Assembly (NCBI RefSeq): GCF_000613725.1
Contig: NZ_BAJN01000004.1
Coordinates: 115,594-179,593 of the forward strand
Origin: Hoylesella pleuritidis JCM 14110
GTDB lineage: Bacteria; Bacteroidota; Bacteroidia; Bacteroidales; Bacteroidaceae
Length of the DNA: 64,000 nucleotides
Reading direction: 5' to 3'
Positions 38,812 to 47,247 of this stretch are shown piece by piece. The notes under the pieces are model-generated. The model worked only from the letters and a program-made list of their open reading frames with translations, ran no database searches and had not been told where the DNA came from. Positions within the stretch are counted from its first letter, which is position 1; every line of letters begins with the position of its first letter. The translations under genes were made by a program, and so were the position numbers.

Positions 38812-41724
38812 TTACTTCTTGTTTCCTATATTTATTTTATACAACAGATGGAACATCACGTAATGAGGAGTCGTGTTGTATCGAAGCTCTGACTTTCCTT
38901 GGCCGTTGATCTCGTAAGAAACGCTCGACAGACGGTGGAAAAGGTCGAAAGCATCGACTTTCGCCGTGAGTTTTCCTTTCAGGAACGACTGACTGACATA
39001 GGCATTGCATACCAAATCATTGGTGTTCATCGATAAGACATCATACCCGCGACGGCTGAACATCTTCAAATCCATACCCGTTTCCAAGCCGAAAGCGAAT
39101 TTATATGATCCGATCAGACCGTAATGGAAATCATAAGTTGTGATAGGCGCGAAGTCGCTGAGTTTTCTGCGGGCGTTGCGCCGCGACCATTGACCTTCCA
39201 AACTGAGTCGGAGTCCCTCATTCTGATAGTTGAACGACGTCGTATGGTCAAGCAGATGATTGTCCACTTTACTCAAAACGCTGGTATGATTGCCTGAGGC
39301 AGCAGTGAGATCCACATTTCTCTCATAGCTATAAGACAATCGGTTGTCCCACGTAAAGCGGCCTGCGCTGTCAAGAGGAAGGCTGTGATTCAAGTCGATT
39401 CGACCGTCCCAGTTACCGTTTACATTCTCGGGTTTGTAGGTGTAAACGCCCGTGGAGGGTTCGTAAGTGAATCCGTTGGCCACTGCCCGATCCCGAATTG
39501 TAAACAGAACATAGACCGACGGCCATTTGAGTCGGCCCGTGTGCCTGTCGCTCAAACCGCCTTGGAAGCGATGTGTGATGCTGCTTTTCAAATCGGGATT
39601 GCCCTGCGTGACGGCTAACGGATTTGCATCGTCGCGCCGTTCCACCCGCTGATAGAGATCAGGCGTATTCACTTGTGTGTAAAAATAACACCAGGAATTG
39701 ATGCGTCCGTTACCGAAACTGCCGTTTATCATCGGTTGGAAAAAACAGTTGTGTTGTCGAAGCTGCGTGTTGATCAATTGACTGCGGAAGTCGAGTCGCT
39801 CGCTTTCGTAATTCAAAGTGAGGTTTAAATTCAGGACCAGATGGCGTTTCTGTTCCTGCTTCGAATAACTGATACTGAGATTGGGACTATGTTTGATGCT
39901 GAATTTGTTGCCCGAATAACTGTTCGCTGCATCCAAAGCCATCAGCATCGAATCGCGTGTCGACGGCAGACTGCCGATTTCTCGTTGTGAGGTCTGCCAT
40001 CCGGCAATACGGTCGAGACGGTATTTCTCATTGTTGTTATAACGTGATTTCTGACTAAAATAATAGCTGGGGACAATCACCAGACCGCCGGGCAACACGA
40101 ACATATATCCTGATTCGAGGGTATATTGATAGGAATGAGAGGGATTATGATCGTATTTATCACGATAATCACTGTTTGGTGAGTTTCGTAAATAGTCCAA
40201 TTGATATCTGTCCCACAGTGAATTGCGGTTGTTTTGATAAGAAGCAAGAGCTTCAAGATGGATAGCATCGCCCCATTTCAGTTGATAACTCATACCGAAA
40301 TCGGTTTTGATATCCAGCGCATGACCCTTACCCATCGTGTGAGAACGCTGCCGATTGACAGCCATTGAGCCGAGACGACGACTCAACGGCGTAGCAAACA
40401 GCGTGTCGAGAATCATCTCCGTGCTGCCGAAAGACTCGGGATCGGCGTCGAAAGTGGCCGAACGGCTGAGTCCGAAGTTATTGAACTTGTTGTAATCGAC
40501 ATCCGTTGTCCATCGTATGAATGTCTTTCCTCTCGCTTCCAATTTATTGGTAGCCTTGACAATGACATTGTCTGCCTGCGTGGAAGCAATACTCCGGTTA
40601 TATACATTGCCCGAAGTGAGGAACGATTCGCCTGCACGCACAGTCTGATTATCGCTGTTTCGCCACGAGATACTACCCGAAACATTGTTTCTCAGCGTGT
40701 TTTTGGTGTTGCTCACAGCTGCATTCAGGCCCACGGTTTTCTGTGTGAGCTGTCCGTTCGGAAGTTTGGCAGGGTCCCAGTCGCCCTTCTCGCCAGGCTT
40801 GCGGTCTTCGTTTACGTTGTTGAGATTGGCGAAAACAGACAGCTGAATACGCGGTGTGAAATAGAGACTGAACATCTTTTCGGCATAGCGCGAGTTGCTT
40901 CCCGCGGCCAAATCGAAGTTGGTGATGCCGGTTTTCTCGTATTCCTTTTTGAGCTTGACATCCATCACGAAGTCCTTTTTCTCCACATCGCGGCCCATAA
41001 GCTGGCTTTTGTCGGTGCTTTTCTCATAGACTTGCAGGTTTTTGACGGTGTAATAAGGCAGATTTTCGACCAAAGTCTTGTTGTTTCCTTTGAAAAAATC
41101 CTTGCCGTTGAGCAGTAAATAGTCTAATTTACGACCATTGATGAAGATTTCGCCCGCAGTATTGATCGTGGCGCCCGGCAGTTGGCGGATGAGCGCATCG
41201 AGCATACTGCCGTTGGGAATGTTGAATGCATCAGCGTTGTAAACGATGGTATCGCCGCGCATCACCATCTTGATCTTGGTACTTTTCACTACCACTTCGC
41301 CCAATGCGTGCTCTTTGTCGGCCATTCCTTTACGCTTCATCGTAAAGTCGTCTATCTGAAAATACATCTTACGACCGCTGAGATCTAACGTGTAGTTGAG
41401 GTAAGCATTGGCATAATCAGGGTGTGTCGCCTTGAAAATATACCGTCCTTCGCGCAGTCGTTTGCGGAAATAAAAGCGGGAAGTGGGGTGCACAGACCCC
41501 TTATTCCACGTCCACGTGCGGACAGTATCGACGACAGTGCTGTCGGCAGACATCAACGTTACTTTTACGTTTTGAATGTCAAGATGAGTGAAAGCATCCG
41601 TAATGCGTCCGTCGATATACACATCCCGCTCTTTCACTTTTTTATTTTGAGCGTAGGTGTTGAATGGGGCCGTCAGGAAAAGAGCGGTGAAAAGAATTGG
41701 TAATAACTTCGAGTGTCGTTGCAT
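38812..41724 (-). CDS. Outer-membrane beta-barrel protein (TonB-receptor-like, OMP_b-brl_3 type)
   Basis: A protein of about 970 residues with a signal peptide (KLLPILFTALFLTAPFNTYAQ), an Ig-like or carboxypeptidase-regulatory-like N-terminal domain, a plug-like region (ADAFNIPNGSMLDALIRQLPGATINTAGEIFINGRKLDYLLLNGK, interrupted here only for length) and a long barrel rich in alternating aromatic residues. It belongs to the outer-membrane beta-barrel family related to TonB receptors but without the SusC box. ATG 41724 is chosen for the signal peptide; ATG 41745 is possible and lies 25 nt below the promoter. It is divergent from an ABC exporter across a class I array. Confidence 0.82.
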   Translation of the reverse strand: MQRHSKLLPILFTALFLTAPFNTYAQNKKVKERDVYIDGRITDAFTHLDIQNVKVTLMSADSTVVDTVRTWTWNKGSVHPTSRFYFRKRLREGRYIFKATHPDYANAYLNYTLDLSGRKMYFQIDDFTMKRKGMADKEHALGEVVVKSTKIKMVMRGDTIVYNADAFNIPNGSMLDALIRQLPGATINTAGEIFINGRKLDYLLLNGKDFFKGNNKTLVENLPYYTVKNLQVYEKSTDKSQLMGRDVEKKDFVMDVKLKKEYEKTGITNFDLAAGSNSRYAEKMFSLYFTPRIQLSVFANLNNVNEDRKPGEKGDWDPAKLPNGQLTQKTVGLNAAVSNTKNTLRNNVSGSISWRNSDNQTVRAGESFLTSGNVYNRSIASTQADNVIVKATNKLEARGKTFIRWTTDVDYNKFNNFGLSRSATFDADPESFGSTEMILDTLFATPLSRRLGSMAVNRQRSHTMGKGHALDIKTDFGMSYQLKWGDAIHLEALASYQNNRNSLWDRYQLDYLRNSPNSDYRDKYDHNPSHSYQYTLESGYMFVLPGGLVIVPSYYFSQKSRYNNNEKYRLDRIAGWQTSQREIGSLPSTRDSMLMALDAANSYSGNKFSIKHSPNLSISYSKQEQKRHLVLNLNLTLNYESERLDFRSQLINTQLRQHNCFFQPMINGSFGNGRINSWCYFYTQVNTPDLYQRVERRDDANPLAVTQGNPDLKSSITHRFQGGLSDRHTGRLKWPSVYVLFTIRDRAVANGFTYEPSTGVYTYKPENVNGNWDGRIDLNHSLPLDSAGRFTWDNRLSYSYERNVDLTAASGNHTSVLSKVDNHLLDHTTSFNYQNEGLRLSLEGQWSRRNARRKLSDFAPITTYDFHYGLIGSYKFAFGLETGMDLKMFSRRGYDVLSMNTNDLVCNAYVSQSFLKGKLTAKVDAFDLFHRLSSVSYEINGQGKSELRYNTTPHYVMFHLLYKINIGNKK

Positions 41725-41769
41725 TTTAAGATTGTTGAGATTCATTAGTGGTATAAATGGTTTTATGTG

Positions 41770-41777
41770 CAAAGGTA
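41770..41777 (-). promoter_or_regulatory. -7 element of the beta-barrel gene
   Basis: The minus strand reads TACCTTTG, a full match to TAnnTTTG. Confidence 0.6.
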
Positions 41778-41878
41778 TAAAAAAAGATGGAGAAATCTTT
41801 ACCATCTGTCAGTAATTTGTTAAAAAAGGCTGATCGCTTCTTAGAAATAAGAATCTTAGGGGGTAAGAGAATAGACGG

Positions 41879-42062
41879 TTGTATTCATTTGAAAACCAGT
41901 AAGATACAACTTTCGTCGTGATTAACGGTTAAATGTCTTGCGAAAGACTGTTAAATGCTTTGCGAAAAGCCGTTAAACGGCGTGCAATGAATCGTTACTT
42001 GGCTGGCAATTGACGGCTTTTCCGAATATAAGTTGTAACCGATTAGAAACCAGTAAGATATA
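41879..42062. repeat. Class I 22-bp array element, copy C
   Basis: Four units of exactly 22 bp start at 41928, 41950, 41972 and 41994, each opening with GTTA. Units 1 and 2 each contain a perfect 5-bp stem closed by a GCGA tetraloop: GTCTTGCGAAAGAC and GCTTTGCGAAAAGC. The array is framed by direct repeats of AAACCAGTAAGATA (41893-41906 and 42047-42060), each preceded by TTGTAT or TTGTAA. It lies in the divergent spacer between the beta-barrel gene and the ABC exporter. Confidence 0.82.
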
Positions 42063-42246
42063 GGATTGCTGTGAAACTGCCGCATTCGACACCCATTCGG
42101 CGTTTCTGATAAAGGTGATGGGCATTTAAATAGAAGTCGGGAAGCGGTTTTTCGAGGTTGGAGATGAGGAAGTCTGTTTACCGTTTTTGGTAAAATTTTC
42201 ACATCTCTATGCAACTTTTCTCTTGCCGCTTGCGTCTGAACGGTAT

Positions 42247-42966
42247 ATGATACATCTCAAAGACATCAATAAAACCTATTTCGGTGCACAACCGTTGCAC
42301 GTGTTGAAGGGTATCAGTCTTGACATCGCAGAGGGCGAATTTGTCTCGATTATGGGCGCATCAGGGTCAGGGAAGTCTACCTTATTAAATATATTGGGCA
42401 TTCTCGACAACTATGACAGCGGCGAATACACGCTTGCGGGCACGCTCATTAAAGACCTCTCAGAACGTCGCGCGGCTGAATATCGCAATCGAATGATCGG
42501 TTTTATCTTCCAGAGTTTTAATCTGATCGGATTCAAAACTGCTGTGGAGAACGTGGAGTTGCCGCTGTTTTACCAGGGTGTGAGCCGTCGGAAGCGTCAT
42601 CGGATGGCAATGGAGTATCTCGAAAAACTTGGTCTTGCAGAGTGGGCAGGGCATTATCCCAATGAGATGTCGGGCGGACAGAAGCAGCGAGTGGCCATTG
42701 CAAGAGCCTTGATCACGCATCCCCGCATTATCCTTGCAGATGAACCGACGGGCGCTTTGGACTCAAAAACGAGTGTGGAAGTGATGGAACTATTGAAGAG
42801 TCTTAATCAAGAAGAGGGTATGACTATTGTCGTGGTGACGCACGAAAGCGGTGTCGCCAACGAAACGAATAAGATTATACACATTAAAGACGGACTGATC
42901 GGGCAGATAGAAGATAATTTTGATCATCAGGCCGGCCCCTTCGGAGTGAACGGAATGATGAAATGA
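42247..42966 (+). CDS. MacB/LolD-type ABC transporter ATP-binding protein
   Basis: An ATPase of 239 residues from the ATG at 42247. Walker A is GASGSGKST, the signature is MSGGQKQRVAIARAL, Walker B is RIILADEPTGALD, and the H-loop is VVVTHE. A longer frame from 42187 adds 20 unrelated residues and is not favoured. It is the first gene of a cluster with two FtsX-type permeases and an adaptor. The family powers efflux of macrolides, peptides or lipoproteins across the periplasm by mechanotransmission. The substrate here is unknown. Confidence 0.92.
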   Translation: MIHLKDINKTYFGAQPLHVLKGISLDIAEGEFVSIMGASGSGKSTLLNILGILDNYDSGEYTLAGTLIKDLSERRAAEYRNRMIGFIFQSFNLIGFKTAVENVELPLFYQGVSRRKRHRMAMEYLEKLGLAEWAGHYPNEMSGGQKQRVAIARALITHPRIILADEPTGALDSKTSVEVMELLKSLNQEEGMTIVVVTHESGVANETNKIIHIKDGLIGQIEDNFDHQAGPFGVNGMMK

Positions 42967-43040
42967 GTTGTGTGTTTCTGATACAAACAGACAGGTACAT
43001 ACCCCCAACCCTTGACTTAGGGAGCTAAAACGAAAAGCCA

Positions 43041-44299
43041 ATGCACGATATATTAGGAGAAATCTGGTCAACAGTCAAGCGCAATAAGTTGCGTACTGCA
43101 CTCACGGGATTTGCCGTGGCGTGGGGCATCTTTATGCTGATCTTCCTGTTGGGGGCGGGCAACGGACTGATCAATGCACAGCTTTCGCATATGGGACAGT
43201 TCTTGGCCAACTCGATGATGGTAGGTTCGGGCCATACGTCTAAGGCTTATGACGGACTGAAAGAGGGACGAAATATTACGCTTGATGATGCGGATATTGC
43301 TGAGACGGGGCGTGATTTTCAGGCCCATATCGATGGAGTGGGAGCGATGATTTCGGAAAATAGCGTGATGATCAGTTTCAACGACAACAGCGTGCAAGCC
43401 TCGCTCACGGGCGTATATCCCAATGAAGCGTCATCAATAAGAAGGAAATGCTTTATGGGCGATATGTCAACGAGATCGATATGGACACTCGACGCAAATC
43501 GATCGTGCTGAGTGAGGAGCAGGCCAAAGAACTCTTGCCAGGCCATTATGCTGATTTGGTGGGGCAGTATGTCAAAGTGGGGAGCTTCGCTTTCCGTGTT
43601 GTGGGCATTTACAAGAATGATGGGAGCCGGATGAACAGCGATGCTTATACGGCGTTCACTACGATTCGGATGATGTATAACGAAGGAAACAAGGCTGATA
43701 ATATCATATTCGAGTTTCACGGACTGTCAACCCAGCAGCAGAATGAAGATTTTGAGAAGACATATCGGGCTTCCATTAATAGCAATCATCGTGCAGCGCC
43801 AGATGATAACGGGGCCATTTGGATATGGAATCGCTTCACGCAGAATATGCAAATGAATCAAGCTGTGGGCATTATTCGTACATTTCTGTGGGTCGTCGGT
43901 CTGTTTACGTTATTGAGCGGCATCGTCGGTGTGAGTAATATAATGCTGATCACGGTGAGGGAACGTACTCGCGAATTCGGGATTCGTAAGGCTATCGGGG
44001 CCAAACCGTGGTCTATTCTTCGGCTTATCATTATCGAGAGTATTATCATCACCACGTTTTTCGGTTACATCGGAATGCTTTGCGGCATCGGAGCCAATCT
44101 TTATATGGATGCCACGATCGGTCACACGAAGTTGGATACGGGTGTGTTCCAAGTTACGATGTTCGTAAATCCCACAGTGGGCTTTGATGTCTGTATCGAA
44201 GCAACACTTGTAATGATATTGGCAGGAACCGTTGCCGGATTGATTCCCGCACGTAAGGCCGCCCGCATCCGACCGATTGAGGCATTGCGGGCAGAATAG
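43041..44299 (+). CDS. MacB-like ABC permease (FtsX domain), apparent 1-base frameshift
   Basis: One transmembrane helix at the N-terminus (KLRTALTGFAVAWGIFMLIFLLG), a large periplasmic core, and three C-terminal helices with the FtsX signature (GIVGVSNIMLITVRERTREFGIRKAIGA). The frame breaks near 43435-43441: the first part runs to YPNEASS, and the second continues as KKEMLYGRYVNEIDMDTRR. One added base gives about 419 residues, matching the 413 of the intact paralogue that follows. Probably a sequencing loss. It lies 74 bases after the ATPase gene; the spacer carries a weak trace of the hairpin repeat (ACCCCCAACCC). Confidence 0.88.
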
Positions 44300-44325
44300 A
44301 GTCAACGGATGGAAAGGAACAGAGA

Positions 44326-45567
44326 ATGATCGATTTAGACAGATATAAAGAGATTCTTGACACGCTTTCGAGAAACAAGACACGAAGTTTCCTCACGGGG
44401 TTTGGTGTTTTTTGGGGCGTGTTTATGCTTGTGGCATTGATCGGCGGCGGTAAGGCGATGAAGGAAAGTTTGTCAAATGAACTCCAAGGATTTGCTACCA
44501 ATTCGGCCATTATCTTCCCCCAAGCCACCACGAAACCTTATCACGGATTGCCGAAAGGGCGTAACTGGTGTCTGGTTTACAATGATGTGGAGCGACTCAA
44601 AAGCCAAGTTCCCGGCCTGGATGTGGTTTCTCCGATGCTGACTCACTGGGGTAGCAAGGTCACTTTCAGTGATAAGAAAAGTCAATGCTCGGTGAAAGGC
44701 TTGGAGACTAATTATCAGCAGGTGGAGACTCCGTCAATGTTCTATGGGCGTTATCTCAATGATATGGATATGCAACAGCATCGCAAAGTGTGCGTATTAG
44801 GTAAGAAGGTTTATAAGACGCTGTTTCCCGGCGGCGGAGATCCGTGTGGACGGGTAGTATGTATCGATTCGATCTATTACAGTATTGTGGGAGTCGACTA
44901 TGGAACAAGCAATATGAACATTAACGGGCGTAATGAAGAGAGCGTCATTATTCCGTTGACGCTGATGCAACAGGCCTATAATCTGGGTGACAGCGTGCAT
45001 CTGATGTGTGCTACCGTACGTCCCGGTGTCACGATCAGTTCCGTTACCGACAAGATGCGCGAGGTGATAGCCCGTCCTCATCACATCGACCCGACCGACG
45101 AGAAAGGTATTGCAATTCTCAATGCAGAGGTGATGTTCGGAATGGTGGACAGTCTTTTCACCGGTGTAGACTTCCTAATCTGGTTAGTGGGAATCGGTAC
45201 GCTGTTGGCCGGAGCTATCGGCGTGTCGAACATAATGATGGTAACGGTGCGTGAACGGACGACGGAAATCGGTATCCGAAGGGCTATCGGAGCTACGCCG
45301 CGCAATATTCTGAGCCAGATCATAACGGAGAGTATCACGCTTACTGCTGTGGCAGGGATGAGCGGAATACTGTTTGCCGTTGTTGTCTTGCAGCTTGCAG
45401 AGATGGCCAACACATCCGATGGCGTTGTCAATACGCACTTCCAGGTAAGCTTCTGGACAGCTGTCGGTGCAGTCGTTTTGCTGAGTTTACTCGGCGTTTT
45501 GGCTGGACTTGCCCCTGCTGTTCGTGCAATGAGTATCAAGCCTGTTGATGCGATGAGGGAAGAATAA
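44326..45567 (+). CDS. MacB-like ABC permease (FtsX domain), second subunit
   Basis: An intact 413-residue paralogue of the preceding gene. It has an N-terminal helix (RSFLTGFGVFWGVFMLVALIGGG), a periplasmic core and a C-terminal FtsX domain (GAIGVSNIMMVTVRERTTEIGIRRAIGA). Two different permease subunits probably form a heterodimer with the shared ATPase. It starts 26 bases after the first permease. The spacer to the adaptor gene (45568-45766) carries two hairpin repeats. Confidence 0.92.
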   Translation: MIDLDRYKEILDTLSRNKTRSFLTGFGVFWGVFMLVALIGGGKAMKESLSNELQGFATNSAIIFPQATTKPYHGLPKGRNWCLVYNDVERLKSQVPGLDVVSPMLTHWGSKVTFSDKKSQCSVKGLETNYQQVETPSMFYGRYLNDMDMQQHRKVCVLGKKVYKTLFPGGGDPCGRVVCIDSIYYSIVGVDYGTSNMNINGRNEESVIIPLTLMQQAYNLGDSVHLMCATVRPGVTISSVTDKMREVIARPHHIDPTDEKGIAILNAEVMFGMVDSLFTGVDFLIWLVGIGTLLAGAIGVSNIMMVTVRERTTEIGIRRAIGATPRNILSQIITESITLTAVAGMSGILFAVVVLQLAEMANTSDGVVNTHFQVSFWTAVGAVVLLSLLGVLAGLAPAVRAMSIKPVDAMREE

Positions 45568-45762
45568 GGGCCTTCACCAGCTCCTCAGAAAGAGGGGTGA
45601 AGCGCAGAATACTGAGAAATTAAGATTAAAAGTATAATAGAGTCATAAACAAACGGGAGTTTGCTCTCTTCTGAAAAGGTTGAGTAAGACTCCAAATGTG
45701 CCTTAAAGCCACGCCTCTCGGTAGGTACTTCCCTCTTTTGGAGGGGTTAGGAGAGGCCCTTT
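45568..45762. repeat. Pair of GC-rich hairpin repeats in the exporter cluster
   Basis: The first copy (45568-45600) reads GGGCCTTCACCAGCTCCTC then AGAAAGAGGGGTG. The second (45729-45762) reads CCCTCTTTTGGAGGGG then TTAGGAGAGGCCC. The outer GGGCC / GGCCC ends are inverted relative to each other and bracket about 130 bases of unremarkable sequence. They resemble the inverted pair around 7979-8250. Confidence 0.65.
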
Positions 45763-45766
45763 TTGA

Positions 45767-46876
45767 ATGAAACGTTACACTAAATTTATCGTTGCCGGAA
45801 TCATTGCAGTGATCTTTGTCGGCACATTCGTTTTTCTTTGGATTCAGTCGCAACCCCAACCCGTGGCTTATGATGAGTTTACGCCGCGTGTGATGAACCT
45901 GAAAAAGACTTCTATCATCACCGGAAAGATAGAGCCGCGCAATGAAGTGAGTGTCAAACCGCAGATCTCAGGCATCATTACTCAACTGATGAAACAGGCC
46001 GGAGACAAGGTACAGGCTGGAGAAGTCATTGCCAAGGTCAAAGTCATTCCCGATATGGGGCAGCTCAGCAGTGCACAGGCCCGACTCAGGTTGGCTACTA
46101 TCAATGTCCGACAAGCCCATACCGACTTTGCCCGTGAGAAAGAATTGTTTGATAAAGGACTTGTCTCTGCCGATGAATACGATAAAGTTCGGCAGACCTA
46201 TAACCAAGCCCGTGAAGAAGTCTCAGCTGCCGAGGATAATCTCGAAGTGGTTCGTGACGGTGTATCTAAGCACAATGCCAAAGCCAGTTCTACACTCATT
46301 CGCAGTACGATTACAGGTCTTATCCTTGATATCCCTGTCAAAGTAGGTAACAGCGTCATTCTGTCCAATACTTTCAACGATGGTACCACTATCGCTACTG
46401 TGGCTAATATGAACGATCTTATCTTCCGTGGCAACATCGATGAGACTGAAGTAGGGCGTTTGGTCACGGCTATGCCGATGAAGATTACCGTCGGTGCGCT
46501 CCAAGATTTGCATTTCGATGCTTCGCTGGAATATATCAGTCCGAAAGCCGTCGAGAGCAATGGTGCTAATCAGTTCGAGCTCAAAGCGGCCGTCTCCGTG
46601 CCTCACGGTCGTCAGCTCCGCAGCGGTTACAGTGCCAACGCCGAAATTGTTCTTGCCTCGGCGACCAATGTACTCACCGTTCCCGAGAGCGCCATTGTGT
46701 TCGAGGGGAATCAAACTTATGTTTATCTCGTCAAAGGTAGCGGCGAGAATAAGACTTATCAGCGTCGTAAGGTTTCCACAGGCTTAAGCGACGGCATTAA
46801 TATCGAGATCAGATCGGGGCTTTCACCGAAAGATAAAGTGCGTGGGCCAAAGCTGGTGAAAGACTCTGATGCTTAA
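45767..46876 (+). CDS. HlyD/MacA-type periplasmic adaptor of the ABC exporter
   Basis: A 369-residue membrane-fusion protein with one N-terminal anchor helix (FIVAGIIAVIFVGTFVFLWI). The lipoyl-like half-motifs are at VSVKPQISGIITQLMKQAGDKVQAGEVIAKV and STLIRSTITGLILDI, and a helical hairpin lies between them (about residues 100-165). The beta-barrel part ends at LTVPESAIVFEG. It closes the ATPase-permease-permease-adaptor cluster. No TolC gene is next to it; one lies 10 kb away in a different cluster. Confidence 0.9.
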   Translation: MKRYTKFIVAGIIAVIFVGTFVFLWIQSQPQPVAYDEFTPRVMNLKKTSIITGKIEPRNEVSVKPQISGIITQLMKQAGDKVQAGEVIAKVKVIPDMGQLSSAQARLRLATINVRQAHTDFAREKELFDKGLVSADEYDKVRQTYNQAREEVSAAEDNLEVVRDGVSKHNAKASSTLIRSTITGLILDIPVKVGNSVILSNTFNDGTTIATVANMNDLIFRGNIDETEVGRLVTAMPMKITVGALQDLHFDASLEYISPKAVESNGANQFELKAAVSVPHGRQLRSGYSANAEIVLASATNVLTVPESAIVFEGNQTYVYLVKGSGENKTYQRRKVSTGLSDGINIEIRSGLSPKDKVRGPKLVKDSDA

Positions 46877-47192
46877 CTTATTTTACCGTTCTTATTTTTA
46901 TACGACACATTGTCCGTCTTATCTTACGAGTGAGGTAAAAAAAGGTTCCATTTGTAGGGAAAACGCATTATGAGGTTTTAGTCATTCGGACTCCAAAGGA
47001 GAGAAGAATACATCAAGTTATCGTAAATATGTTAAATGTATACCGGAGGCAATATATCCGCTAAGAATATCGTTGACAAAAGCAGGCTCATTGCATAAGG
47101 CTTATATCGAACTCACGTCATTTTATAGCTTATATGTGGTTGGAAAGTTTATATAAGATGTGCAAATAGTGATTTATTTTAGAAAAAAGTAT
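46877..47192. other. Noncoding spacer between the adaptor and the C10 peptidase
   Basis: About 315 bases with no supported gene, no 22-bp array and no clear terminator. It ends at the peptidase promoter. Confidence 0.5.
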
Positions 47193-47200
47193 TAACTTTG
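47193..47200 (+). promoter_or_regulatory. -7 element of the C10 peptidase gene
   Basis: TAACTTTG matches TAnnTTTG. No TTTG lies at the expected distance upstream. Confidence 0.55.
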
Positions 47201-47247
47201 CATCCGCTTCCGAGAGTCATCGGAACAGTAAAAGATAGATTATCAGG

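Noticed and set aside
42187..42246. Longer ABC ATPase start at 42187
   Set aside because: The extra 20 residues do not match the family, and MIHLKDINKTY at 42247 is the usual opening.
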